Of a stretch of 33,626 nt of DNA, positions 16,928-25,064 are shown piece by piece. Numbering within the stretch: the first letter of the stretch is position 1; each line of letters begins with the position of its first letter. The notes under the pieces are model-generated. The model worked only from the letters and a program-made list of their open reading frames with translations. It searched no databases and had not been told where the DNA came from. Made by a program: the position numbers and the translations under genes. Source of the DNA: Bacteroidales bacterium (lineage in GTDB: Bacteria; Bacteroidota; Bacteroidia; Bacteroidales; UBA12481); contig JAGLDP010000050.1 in the NCBI GenBank assembly GCA_023145515.1, positions 1 to 33,626 on the forward strand, written 5' to 3'.

Positions 16928-19138
16928 CTATAGTATATTAATAAGTTTATCTTCAATAGCTTTTACTTTACCAACAACTTTGGCAAACAATCCATTAGCC
17001 TGAAAGCGTTCCTCTATGATCCTGGCTTGCTCTGGCTCAGAAAAAATCAACAGACCACCAGAAGTTTGTGCATCAGCTAGTAGCAAAAGCATATTATCAC
17101 TTATATCCGGATGAATATTCAAGTCTGCCTTGACAAAGCTGAGATTATTTTTTGTTCCTCCAGGAATAACTCCGGCAGCAATGAGCTCTGACGCACCCTG
17201 TATCTGTGGGACCTCATCAGCCCGCAAATCAACTGAAACATTACTAGCACGCACAACCTCCAATAGGTGTCCGAGCAAACCAAATCCGGTAACATCTGTA
17301 CAAGCATGGATATCAAGATCCCGAATCAATTCAGAAGGAACCTTATTCAATTGGGTCATTAAATCACTTATTACATTAATCTGATCCTGATCCAGTAATC
17401 CTCTTTTCAGAGCTGTAGCCATAATCCCCAGCCCTATAGGTTTAGTCAGAATAATCAAATCCCCGGGACGGGCTCCTTCATTCTTCCATAGTTTGTCTGG
17501 ATGAATAAATCCAGAAACCACCATTCCAAATTTTGGCTCATTATCCTCAATTGTGTGTCCGCCCAAAATAGGTATACCAGCCTCAGTAGCTTTGTCTGAA
17601 GCTCCTTTCATAATCTGTTCTAAAACACTCAATGGAAGACGCTTAGCAGGAAATCCCACAATATTCAAGGCAAAAGAAGGACTTGCACCCATAGCATATA
17701 TATCACTAAGTGCATTCGTGGCTGCTATGGCTCCAAACTGATAAGGATCATCTACAACAGGCGTAAAAAAATCAACCGTTTGCACCACAGCCAAGTCATC
17801 ATTTATCAAATACACTGCGGCATCATCGGCATTCTCAGGTCCAAGCAGAATATTTTCTCCTGTTGGAACCGGCATGGATTTCAGTACCTGCTCAAGATCT
17901 TGCGGACGAAGTTTACAAGCACAGCCCAGACCATGTGTGAACTGTGTCAATTTAACCTCTCCGTCAGTTTCTTCAAGGATAGACTCTTCTTCATCATCTG
18001 GCATAAACTGCTTTGCTTTCAGAATAATTTCATGAACAGCCTTATGAATTTCATCTTTGCTTGTATTCTTTCCTGTTGAAAAACGAATCGTTCCCATGGC
18101 CCAATCAACCGGAATATCCATTGCCTGCAGTACTGGAGAAATTAGTACTTCATCAGCATGACATGCTGCTCCGGCTGAAGCAGCAACTCCATCCATTGCA
18201 AGAAGGAGCGAGGATGCCTCCATATTTCTGAAAGAGACATTCAAAGTATTTGGTAACCTGTGCTCTGGATGACCGTTGATTCGCATTTCAGGAAAAGCAT
18301 CTGACAATTCAGATTCCAACAGGTCTCTTGCAGATTGCATTCTTTGTATATTGACTTCAAGATCTCTTTGAGCAATTTCACATGCATGTCCGAGACCAAC
18401 AATTTCCAGTACATTCTCAGTTCCTGGTCTGGTATTCTGTTCATGATCAGCTCCATGAAATATCTTCTTAATTCTAACACCCTCCCTGAGAAAAAGTGCA
18501 CCTACACCTTTAGGCGCATAAAGCTTGTGTCCGGCCACAGAAAGCAAATCCACACCAAGGTCTTCAACACTCACTGAGGACTTTCCGAGCGACTGTGCAC
18601 AATCAGTATGTATTATGATATTATGTTTGCGGGCTATGGCAGCAATCTCCTTGATAGGTTGAATAGTTCCAACCTCATTATTGGCATCCATAATGCTGAT
18701 CAGTATAGTATCTTTTCTTATGGCTTGCCTGACATCTTCAGGATTAATCATCCCATATCCATCAACCGGCACCCTGGTAATAATGAAACCAAAATCCTCA
18801 AGATATCTACAAACCTCAGAGACAGCCGGGTGTTCCACAGATGAAGTAATGATATGTTTACCCTTATGCTGATTGGCAAAAGCCACGCCCTGGATAGCCA
18901 TATTATTAGATTCTGTACCTCCACTGGTAAATACTATTTCTTGTGGCTTTGCAGATATAAGCTTAGCTAGCTGCAACCTGGCCTTTTCAATGGCTGTACG
19001 GGTTACTGAACCATAGTAATGCGAGCTGCTTGGATTACCAAAATGCTCTCTAAAAAATGGCTCCATAGCCTCAATCACCTCAGGATCAACAGGTGTTGTT
19101 GCGTTATAATCTAAATATATAGGTGGTTTAAAAGTCAT
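16928..19138 (-). CDS. selD: Selenocysteine lyase/cysteine desulfurase-SelD fusion (selenophosphate synthase)
   Basis: A 736-residue two-domain protein from the ATG at 19138, one base after the rsgA stop; a longer in-frame start at 19171 would overlap rsgA by 32 bases. Residues 1-380 are a PLP-dependent NifS-like domain with PLP Lys205 (S-V-A-G-H-K-L-Y) and active Cys326 (A-G-A-A-C-H-A-D). That A-A-C-H motif and the neighbouring R-x-S-T-G segment resemble eukaryotic selenocysteine lyase more than IscS, as I recall. Residues 395-736 are Sel[14 protein letters not shown] (Cys406, Cys408 and Lys409), [16 protein letters not shown] and T-S-G-G-L. Cys406 aligns with E. coli SelD Cys17 and is a true TGT codon, not Sec. 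The fusion would make selenide and activate it to selenophosphate in one polypeptide. Confidence 0.93.
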   Translation of the reverse strand: MTFKPPIYLDYNATTPVDPEVIEAMEPFFREHFGNPSSSHYYGSVTRTAIEKARLQLAKLISAKPQEIVFTSGGTESNNMAIQGVAFANQHKGKHIITSSVEHPAVSEVCRYLEDFGFIITRVPVDGYGMINPEDVRQAIRKDTILISIMDANNEVGTIQPIKEIAAIARKHNIIIHTDCAQSLGKSSVSVEDLGVDLLSVAGHKLYAPKGVGALFLREGVRIKKIFHGADHEQNTRPGTENVLEIVGLGHACEIAQRDLEVNIQRMQSARDLLESELSDAFPEMRINGHPEHRLPNTLNVSFRNMEASSLLLAMDGVAASAGAACHADEVLISPVLQAMDIPVDWAMGTIRFSTGKNTSKDEIHKAVHEIILKAKQFMPDDEEESILEETDGEVKLTQFTHGLGCACKLRPQDLEQVLKSMPVPTGENILLGPENADDAAVYLINDDLAVVQTVDFFTPVVDDPYQFGAIAATNALSDIYAMGASPSFALNIVGFPAKRLPLSVLEQIMKGASDKATEAGIPILGGHTIEDNEPKFGMVVSGFIHPDKLWKNEGARPGDLIILTKPIGLGIMATALKRGLLDQDQINVISDLMTQLNKVPSELIRDLDIHACTDVTGFGLLGHLLEVVRASNVSVDLRADEVPQIQGASELIAAGVIPGGTKNNLSFVKADLNIHPDISDNMLLLLADAQTSGGLLIFSEPEQARIIEERFQANGLFAKVVGKVKAIEDKLINIL

Positions 19139-19139
19139 T

Positions 19140-20078
19140 CTACCAAGGTGTTTTTCGATATTTATCATCATCGTCTGTTAACATTGCCAGATAATTATTG
19201 TAACGCATAAAGGAAATCTTTCCTTCCTCAACAGCCACCGCAACCGCACAATCAGGTTCATGAGAATGTGTGCAATTATGATATTTACAATTACTTGAGA
19301 CTTCAAATATCTCAGGGAAAAAATGATACAATTCTTCCTTGCCAATATCTATTATCCCAAACCCTCGAATACCAGGCGTGTCAATAATATATCCTCCGGC
19401 TTCAAGCAGCAACATTTCAGGATAAGTAGTAGTATGCTTTCCTGTTAGATGAGAGCTGGATATTTCTGCAGTTTTCAAAATGGCTTCAGGAAGCAGGGTA
19501 TTGATCAGACTCGACTTTCCAACTCCTGAATTACCGCTTATAACAGATATCTTACCCGATAATAATTGGCTGACATTGTCTATTCCTTTTGATTGCAAAA
19601 CAGAAGTATCATAACAGGGATACCCAACTGCTTCATAAATCCCTTTCCATTCCTCCAAAGTTTTAAAATCCTCTTTCTGGTATATGTCAGTTTTGTTAAA
19701 TATCAGGACAACAGGGATTTTATAGGCCTCAGCTGAAACCAAAAACCGGTCAATAAACATTGAAAAAGTTGTTGGTTCTCTCAAGCTAACCATGAGCAAA
19801 GCCTGATCAATATTGGCTGCCAGAATATGTGCTTCACGGGCAAGGTTAATTGATTTTCGGATAATATAATTCTTCCTGGGATGTATTTTAACAATCACAC
19901 CTTTTTCCTGTCCATCATCCTTAATAAACTCCACTATATCCCCTACAGCTACCGGATTGGTCAGACGGATTCCCTTAATTCTAAACCGCCCCTTAATGGT
20001 ACAAGAGATAATCTGACCAGAATTGGTTTTCACACTATGCCATGAACCGGTTGTTTTAATAACTAAGCCCTCATACAT
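19140..20078 (-). CDS. rsgA: Ribosome small-subunit GTPase RsgA
   Basis: The 312-residue protein shows the circularly permuted GTPase order: G4 N-K-T-D (128-131) before the P-loop G-N-S-G-V-G-K-S (182-189) and G3 D-T-P-G (233-236). An N-terminal OB-fold (1-75) and a C-terminal zinc knuckle (Cys264, Cys269, His271, Cys277) complete the family architecture. RsgA checks late 30S maturation. It is the first gene of the run leading into the selenium genes. A TACATTTG sequence (20090-20083) lies upstream but would give an almost leaderless mRNA. Confidence 0.97.
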   Translation of the reverse strand: MYEGLVIKTTGSWHSVKTNSGQIISCTIKGRFRIKGIRLTNPVAVGDIVEFIKDDGQEKGVIVKIHPRKNYIIRKSINLAREAHILAANIDQALLMVSLREPTTFSMFIDRFLVSAEAYKIPVVLIFNKTDIYQKEDFKTLEEWKGIYEAVGYPCYDTSVLQSKGIDNVSQLLSGKISVISGNSGVGKSSLINTLLPEAILKTAEISSSHLTGKHTTTYPEMLLLEAGGYIIDTPGIRGFGIIDIGKEELYHFFPEIFEVSSNCKYHNCTHSHEPDCAVAVAVEEGKISFMRYNNYLAMLTDDDDKYRKTPW

Positions 20079-20120
20079 AATTCAAATGTAGTAAGTTCTA
20101 AAATAAAGGGGCGACAATTA

Positions 20121-20825
20121 TCAGAAAAGAAAGCTCAGATCCTCACCAGGATTAACTTCGATCGGGTTTTCTCCAAACTTGAAAATCCGCGACGGACGGG
20201 GCCCGATCAATTCTATTTTGGTGTTACGTACCAACAGCATCGTGCCTTCACGTAAACCAAGAACAACCGTATCCTGATTCACCTCCAGAAATTCTTCTAT
20301 TCTCTGCTCCCTGGTTTCGCCTGCATGGCCATCAGGATTAGCATCAAGGTAATGTGGATTTATCTGGAATGGGATAAGATGCAAGGCATGAAAACCATGA
20401 GGATCAACAATAGGCATATCATTGGTAGTTTTTATTGTTGGACATGCCATATTTGATCCTGCACTCCAGCCAACAAAAGGTGTACCAGTTAATACTTTTT
20501 CGCGGATAGGGTCAATCAGTTTTTGATCATGGATCATCCTGGTCAATTGCCAGGTATTTCCCCCACCAATAACAATTGCATCAGCTTCCTTTACAGCTTT
20601 TACCGGATCAGCATGAAGGTGTATAGAGTCAACTTCATATCCAATCTCATCAAATCGCTCTTGAACCTTCTTGGCATAATCATCAAAGGAAAAAGTAACT
20701 CCGGCGTATGGAATAAATAGTACTTTCTTTATTCCGGAACCTAAAAAGCTCTGTATGTCAAATTTTGGATAATCAAGATATGCCTCACCTGCATTAGTGG
20801 AATTGCTGATTAATAAAAGCCTCAT
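20121..20825 (-). CDS. pepE: Peptidase E (alpha-aspartyl dipeptidase, S51)
   Basis: The 234-residue protein has the S51 nucleophile in F-V-G-W-S-A-G-S-N (Ser121), plus His158 in I-N-P-H-Y-L-D and Glu193 in G-L-R-E-G; these match the Ser-His-Glu triad of E. coli/Salmonella PepE shifted by one. It cleaves Asp-X dipeptides in the cytoplasm. No signal peptide is present. It lies 23 bases after the ThiF-like gene, so the two are probably cotranscribed; rsgA follows after 42 bases. Confidence 0.93.
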   Translation of the reverse strand: MRLLLISNSTNAGEAYLDYPKFDIQSFLGSGIKKVLFIPYAGVTFSFDDYAKKVQERFDEIGYEVDSIHLHADPVKAVKEADAIVIGGGNTWQLTRMIHDQKLIDPIREKVLTGTPFVGWSAGSNMACPTIKTTNDMPIVDPHGFHALHLIPFQINPHYLDANPDGHAGETREQRIEEFLEVNQDTVVLGLREGTMLLVRNTKIELIGPRPSRIFKFGENPIEVNPGEDLSFLF

Positions 20826-20848
20826 GTTTAAATTATTTCAAGTGGTAT

Positions 20849-21613
20849 TCAAAAATTTTTTAAAATATTCTCCGCTATAAAGTTATTCGGATTTTTCTTA
20901 ATTCTAAGGAAATTAAATTGCTGACTCATTACATCATATATCAACAATTGTCCTGATAGTACCTTACCCTGTCCCAGAATGATCTTCAAAGCTTCATTAG
21001 CTTGCATTAAACCCATGATTCCGGGTAATATACTGTAGATACCCGACAAAGGACTTTGCTCAAGATTCTCATTGTCGGGCTGAGGGAAAAGACATCTGTA
21101 ACTAGGACCATCATGATAATTAAAAACAGACAACTGGCCCTGAGTCTTATAAACAGAGGCATGTACAAGAGGTTTATCTCTCAACACACAGGCATCACTC
21201 AATACATATCTAGCTTGGAAATTATCTGTACAATCAATTACCAGATCATGTTTTGCTACTATGTCTAAAGCATTTTTATAACTAGCTCTGATAACAACCT
21301 GCTCAATGTCAACTTTATGATTCATTGATTTCATAAGAGCTGAAGCTATAATGGCTTTATGTTTTCCTAAGTCTTTAATACCATAGAATACCTGTCGTTG
21401 CAGATTTGAGATATCAACAACATCATCATCCATAATAGTAAGATGGCCAACTCCTGTTGCAGTAAGATATTGAATAGCCGGACAACCCAAGCCGCCAGCA
21501 CCTACAACCAGAATTCTGGCTCTTTTAATTTTTTCCTGTCCTGATTCTCCAACCTCCTCAAGCAGCAAATGACGATGGTATCTTAATTTCTCACTATCTG
21601 ACAAAATACTCAT
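20849..21613 (-). CDS. ThiF/MoeB/HesA-family E1-like adenylyltransferase lacking zinc cysteines
   Basis: The 254-residue protein has the E1-like Rossmann start R-Y-x-R-H-L and V-V-G-A-G-G-L-G-C (36-44), the Asp-rich turn D-D-D-V-V-D-I-S-N-L-Q-R-Q (62-74) and D-C-T-D-N (127-131), all ATP- and Mg-binding elements. Family enzymes adenylate the C-terminal Gly-Gly of ThiS or MoaD for sulfur transfer. Only one Cys remains where MoeB/ThiF has a C-x-x-C (S-Y-R-C-L-F), and the C-terminal C-x-x-C and the E/C-rich loop are missing. No thiS or moaD gene is nearby. Start fits the family N-terminus, yet a terminator lies just 10 bases upstream. Confidence 0.88.
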   Translation of the reverse strand: MSILSDSEKLRYHRHLLLEEVGESGQEKIKRARILVVGAGGLGCPAIQYLTATGVGHLTIMDDDVVDISNLQRQVFYGIKDLGKHKAIIASALMKSMNHKVDIEQVVIRASYKNALDIVAKHDLVIDCTDNFQARYVLSDACVLRDKPLVHASVYKTQGQLSVFNYHDGPSYRCLFPQPDNENLEQSPLSGIYSILPGIMGLMQANEALKIILGQGKVLSGQLLIYDVMSQQFNFLRIKKNPNNFIAENILKNF

Positions 21614-21623
21614 GCCCGAAGAT

Positions 21624-21660
21624 AAAAAAAAAGGTCGGTTCTGAATATCAGAACCGACCT
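21624..21660 (-). terminator. Rho-independent terminator after the sigma-regulated barrel gene
   Basis: Read on the minus strand, a perfect 13-bp stem (21660-21648 with 21644-21632, core AGGTCGGTTCTGA) has a 3-base loop and is followed by eight T or more (21631-21624). It ends the transcription unit of the ECF sigma, anti-sigma and barrel genes. The start codon of the ThiF-like gene lies 10 bases after the T-run. Confidence 0.93.
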
Positions 21661-21705
21661 CAACCTAAACCATCTTTCTCTACTCTATTTCTAGCTGTTT
21701 AATGA

Positions 21706-22560
21706 TTAGTCTCCGAAATGAATCCCAACTGTTATAGGATAAATATCCGGACCCATTCCGTCGTTGAACATTGTTTGAGGGTAATAATTAGCAAATAATG
21801 CAACATCGCCATAACCTACTCTGGCAGTAAAGCCATACCTGAAATCTCTGAGGTTAAACGTATCCTTAGTCTTAATTTTTTCCTTTTCGCCGTTATTGAT
21901 AAACTTTTGAACTTGTCTGGATCCAATTCTCAAACCACCAATTACGCCACCTGAAAGAATAACACGTTTATTCTCACCATAAACAGGAATTTGTACTTCA
22001 GCCATCAGAGGCAAATTAATATATGTTGTGCTCAATCTGTTATTATCCAAATTCATGTCAACGGGCACTCCTGTCATAAGTCCATCTACCTCTGTGATTT
22101 TCACATCATTAAGAAGAATATACCTGTTGTATTCCAGTCCCAGACCAGTAACAACACCAAAGTAATTACTTGCAAAACCCAAAGATTTCTCGGCAAAGTT
22201 CAAGCTGAATCCCCATGAACGTCCCATATCAACATCCATAAATCCTGCGTCAGCCGGAAGGTCTAAACCTAAATCAGAATTCACAAAATTTGTTAATCCA
22301 AACTCAAAACCTTCCCATGTTCCATCCATTCTCTTTTTATGCTTGCGCTCAGTTGCATGCTCATGAATCACAATCTCTTCAATTTCTTCTTCCACCATAT
22401 TATTATCATCTGTAATAATTCTAACTTCCTTGCCGTCATCCACAATTATAGTGTATTTCTTTTTTCCTATTCTAACCTTAGAAGTATCTGCTTCTTGTGA
22501 ATAAACACTGATTCCAATGCCAAACAATAATACCAGTGCAAGAGATGTAAATCGTTTCAT
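21706..22560 (-). CDS. Outer-membrane beta-barrel protein (PorT/OMP_b-brl type), ECF-regulated
   Basis: About 284 residues from the ATG at 22560; an ATG at 22584 is in frame, but the putative ECF -10 at 22601-22598 would leave it almost no leader, so 22560 is preferred. A signal peptide (M-K-R-F-T-S-L-A-L-V-L-L-F) is cleaved near S-Q-E. A hydrophilic, acidic and His/Lys-rich linker (about 20-80) is followed by alternating amphipathic strands to the C-terminal aromatic-rich end (Y-P-I-T-V-G-I-H-F-G-D), the usual barrel pattern. Gene order sigma-anti-sigma-barrel suggests it is a target of the sigma factor. Function unknown. Confidence 0.8.
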   Translation of the reverse strand: MKRFTSLALVLLFGIGISVYSQEADTSKVRIGKKKYTIIVDDGKEVRIITDDNNMVEEEIEEIVIHEHATERKHKKRMDGTWEGFEFGLTNFVNSDLGLDLPADAGFMDVDMGRSWGFSLNFAEKSLGFASNYFGVVTGLGLEYNRYILLNDVKITEVDGLMTGVPVDMNLDNNRLSTTYINLPLMAEVQIPVYGENKRVILSGGVIGGLRIGSRQVQKFINNGEKEKIKTKDTFNLRDFRYGFTARVGYGDVALFANYYPQTMFNDGMGPDIYPITVGIHFGD

Positions 22561-22597
22561 ATTTATTGATTTAATAATTTTCATAATTCGACAATAA

Positions 22598-22623
22598 GAC
22601 GATGTGATGGTTCAAAAAGTTAC
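22598..22623 (-). promoter_or_regulatory. Candidate ECF sigma promoter for the barrel gene
   Basis: On the minus strand GTAACTTTT (22623-22615) is followed, 22 bases from its first G, by CGTC (22601-22598). The same two blocks with identical spacing precede the sigma gene. An AAC-containing -35 and CGT-containing -10 is the classic ECF layout. The -35 lies 14 bases after the anti-sigma stop codon. Confidence 0.65.
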
Positions 22624-22637
22624 AAGTTCAATTGAAT

Positions 22638-23681
22638 TTACCTACTTCTTCTTCCACTAATAGGTGTAGAGAATGCCATTAATGGTGAATCAAATGCTAT
22701 GGATTCTAATTGTCCTCTGTCATTATACTCTCTATCCATTTCTACTGGGATCGACAAGAAATCAGAAATCTTCTCGATCCCAACATCTGCCAATTCCCAT
22801 ATACTGAACTTCGTTTGTTGAACAAAATCAGCATCCTGACCAAGAATCCGTTCTCTTATTACTTTTCCAGAATAAGCCAATAGTGTTTGATATTCAACAT
22901 CTTCAGGATAAGGAAGAGTTCGATAAATGAAGGCATACGATTTATCAGCAACTCTTGAAGAAGAATTTATCAATCGAATTGGGAGTTTTCCTGCTAGTGA
23001 AATACTTGCTAAATCAAACTCCGGATTAACTATTGATTCCAAAATCGAAATATCACCAGGCTTGGCTATAGTCTTAAGCGGATTAGCCGATGCAATTTTG
23101 TCGAATTTTGATGGGTTGACAATCTTATTCAAATAAATAATCTGACGTGCCTCCTTAGCTATTTGCTGTGGATCCTGAACAATCTCACTACCTGGAGAGA
23201 ACACAAACCATGCAAAAATAAGTATAGCCGCTGCTGACACTAGTCCGTAAACAAACCTTGGAATCAGAATCACTCTCTTGTGCAAGCTAGATTTATTCTC
23301 ACAAACAATCCCGGTATCCGCTATCAGTACAGATTGTTTCAAGGCAGAAAGCAACATCGCCTTTTTGGTATCTGTTTCCAGGCTTTCATCAAAAGCCTTT
23401 TCTTCAGAAAGAATCATATCCCCTTCTATCCTGGAGATACATTCAATCTCATCTTCTGATAATTCTGGTAAATTAAGATCTGTTCTGAACAAATCAGCCT
23501 TTCTTGAAAATGACAGCTCAGGAGCTTCAAGAGTCTGAAAATCAGAAAAGTCAGGATCAATCTGGATATCAGGATTGGATTTCAGAAATGCCATAAGCTC
23601 ATCTATCATGCCATCAGAGAGGTTTCCCTCCTGATAATCCAGCATCCATGCTTCTATGTTATTTCTCGTGATCTTTTCCAT
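22638..23681 (-). CDS. Membrane anti-sigma-like protein
   Basis: The 347-residue protein has a cytoplasmic N-terminal region of about 140 residues, rich in acidic residues (E-A-W-M-L-D-Y-Q-E-G-N-L and later L-P-E-L-S-E-D-E-I-E), one membrane helix (about 143-162) and a C-terminal periplasmic domain of about 185 residues. There is no H-x3-C-x2-C zinc motif. The start overlaps the sigma gene stop by one base (TAATG). Position and topology strongly suggest an anti-sigma factor, which would hold the sigma factor at the membrane; the domain fold is not recognised. Confidence 0.75.
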   Translation of the reverse strand: MEKITRNNIEAWMLDYQEGNLSDGMIDELMAFLKSNPDIQIDPDFSDFQTLEAPELSFSRKADLFRTDLNLPELSEDEIECISRIEGDMILSEEKAFDESLETDTKKAMLLSALKQSVLIADTGIVCENKSSLHKRVILIPRFVYGLVSAAAILIFAWFVFSPGSEIVQDPQQIAKEARQIIYLNKIVNPSKFDKIASANPLKTIAKPGDISILESIVNPEFDLASISLAGKLPIRLINSSSRVADKSYAFIYRTLPYPEDVEYQTLLAYSGKVIRERILGQDADFVQQTKFSIWELADVGIEKISDFLSIPVEMDREYNDRGQLESIAFDSPLMAFSTPISGRRSR

Positions 23682-24166
23682 TAAACTACTTGTTCCATTG
23701 ATCCTATGTAATTTTTCAAAAATACCCTGGCTCTGTATATGTAAACTTTTACCTGAGATTCACTCAAAGCTGTAATCTCAGAAATCTCCTTATATGAATA
23801 CCCCTCATAATCTCTTAACATCACTACTGATCTTTGCTTAGTTGGAAGTTTTTCAATTGCTTCATTCAATATCTCCTTGAGGTCTGAATACTGTTCATTA
23901 TGCGAATAACTAGCCGGATCAACATGCTCAAAATCTGTTTGCCTTTTATCTTTTCTTATTTGGTCAATCATTGCATGATATGCAGTAGTAAACAAATATG
24001 ACTTAGCTTTATTTCCATCAACCTTTTTGGCATTTATCCACAATCGCTCAAAAGTGTCTTGTACAACATCGCGCGCCTTTTCCTCATCCTGAATATTCTT
24101 CAAAATGAATCGAAAAACAGCATCAGCGAACTGATCCACACAAAGGTTATATTCCTTTACTGTCAT
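23681..24166 (-). CDS. ECF-type RNA polymerase sigma factor
   Basis: The 161-residue protein has sigma region 2 (about 10-75: D-Q-F-A-D-A-V-F-R, then D-V-V-Q-D-T-F-E-R-L-W and A-Y-H-A-M-I-D-Q-I-R) and region 4 (about 105-155: L-P-T-K-Q-R-S-V-V-M-L-R-D-Y-E-G-Y-S-Y-K-E-I, then a helix-turn-helix ending V-K-V-Y-I-Y-R-A-R). Regions 1.1 and 3 are absent, as in ECF sigmas. It overlaps the anti-sigma gene by one base. A candidate self-directed ECF promoter is 24-49 bases upstream, suggesting autoregulation. Confidence 0.93.
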   Translation of the reverse strand: MTVKEYNLCVDQFADAVFRFILKNIQDEEKARDVVQDTFERLWINAKKVDGNKAKSYLFTTAYHAMIDQIRKDKRQTDFEHVDPASYSHNEQYSDLKEILNEAIEKLPTKQRSVVMLRDYEGYSYKEISEITALSESQVKVYIYRARVFLKNYIGSMEQVV

Positions 24167-24189
24167 AATAGGGCTAAGGTCAAGTGTAC

Positions 24190-24215
24190 AACGTTCATGT
24201 TACCTGAAAAGTTAC
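24190..24215 (-). promoter_or_regulatory. Candidate autoregulatory ECF promoter for the sigma gene
   Basis: On the minus strand GTAACTTTT (24215-24207), then CGTT (24193-24190): the same nine-base block and the same CGT position (22 bases from the first G) as before the barrel gene. The start codon at 24166 lies 24 bases past the -10. Blocks of 9 and 3 identical bases at fixed spacing in two intergenic sites of the same operon are unlikely by chance. Confidence 0.65.
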
Positions 24216-24228
24216 AAAAAGAAAAAGC

Positions 24229-24236
24229 TATATTTG
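24229..24236 (+). promoter_or_regulatory. Candidate housekeeping promoter (-7 element) for the LolA-like cassette
   Basis: TATATTTG on the plus strand matches TAnnTTTG exactly and lies 28 bases before the ATG at 24264. No clear TTTG is seen at -33. Its -33 region (about 24205-24210) overlaps the -35 of the opposing ECF promoter. Confidence 0.45.
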
Positions 24237-24263
24237 GGTACTAGATAACATCAGATAATAATC

Positions 24264-25031
24264 ATGAAAGATAATTCAATAAGGGGTGCAACCTTCATTA
24301 CCGCACTAATATTTCTTAGCATTTCAGTCGCAGGCCAAGAAACATTGAGTGCAAGGCAGGTGATTGAAAAAGCAGATAAGAACATGGAAGGCAAAAGCTC
24401 AATCAGCACAATGAGCATGAGCATTGTCAGACCTGGCTGGGAAAGAACTCTCGAATTCAAGAATTGGATCAAAGGTGATGAATATGCTATAACTCTGGTT
24501 ACTTCGCCGGCAAAGGAAAAGGGTATGTCATTTTTGAAACGTGGCAGTGATATGTGGAATTATCTGCCAGGAATAGGCAGGATGATCAAACTTCCTCCTT
24601 CTATGATGTCGCAAGGCTGGATGGGTTCTGATTATACTAATGATGATGTTCTGAATGAAACTTCACTTGTGCTTGATTACCAGCAAAAATTTATTGGAGA
24701 CGAAAGCATAGAAGACAGAGAATGCCATATCATCGAAATGATTCCTGCTGAAGAATCCAATATTGTTTGGGGGAAAGTGGTCACCTGGGTTTCAAAGAAA
24801 GATTATATTTTCATGAAGCATGAGTATTACGATGAAGATGGATATCTGGTAAGGACTGAGAAATTGGGCAGTATCAAGGTAATGGACAATCGTTTAATCC
24901 CTACAATTTACGAGATTATTCCTGCGGATGAACCCGATCAAAAAACTATTGTCAGAATAAAAGAAATGGACTTTGATGTCGACATCAAAGACTCCTTCTT
25001 TTCTCAGCAAAACATGAAGCGACTTAGGTAA
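24264..25031 (+). CDS. LolA-like outer-membrane lipoprotein-sorting protein (periplasmic)
   Basis: The 255-residue protein has a signal peptide (cleaved near V-A-G-Q) and the LolA_like pattern: L-S-A-R-Q-V-I-E-K-A-D-K-N-M-E-G, then G-M-S-F-L-K-R-G-S-D-M-W-N-Y-L-P and repeated W/Y-rich strands, as in half-barrel carriers. No lipobox Cys. The following genes encode two FtsX-type permeases, an ATPase and a barrel, so this is likely the periplasmic shuttle of an envelope transport cassette. It is a divergent paralogue type, not the main LolA. Confidence in the fold is good; the cargo is unknown. Confidence 0.85.
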   Translation: MKDNSIRGATFITALIFLSISVAGQETLSARQVIEKADKNMEGKSSISTMSMSIVRPGWERTLEFKNWIKGDEYAITLVTSPAKEKGMSFLKRGSDMWNYLPGIGRMIKLPPSMMSQGWMGSDYTNDDVLNETSLVLDYQQKFIGDESIEDRECHIIEMIPAEESNIVWGKVVTWVSKKDYIFMKHEYYDEDGYLVRTEKLGSIKVMDNRLIPTIYEIIPADEPDQKTIVRIKEMDFDVDIKDSFFSQQNMKRLR

Positions 25032-25064
25032 GACAAAAGGCAAAAGACATAAGACATAAAGCGT

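Noticed and set aside
17900-17930. Possible selenocysteine (TGA) codon at the SelD active site
   Set aside because: The codons at the C-A-C-K motif are TGT GCT TGT, so it is a Cys-type SelD.
20083-20090. TACATTTG as a promoter for rsgA
   Set aside because: It fits TAnnTTTG but is 5 bases from the start codon and lacks a -33; it would give a leaderless mRNA, so I did not list it as a feature.
25032-25064. Short repeat AAGACATAAGACATAA between the LolA-like gene and the permease
   Set aside because: It is only two 8-base units in a short gap, with no sign of a regulatory or mobile element.
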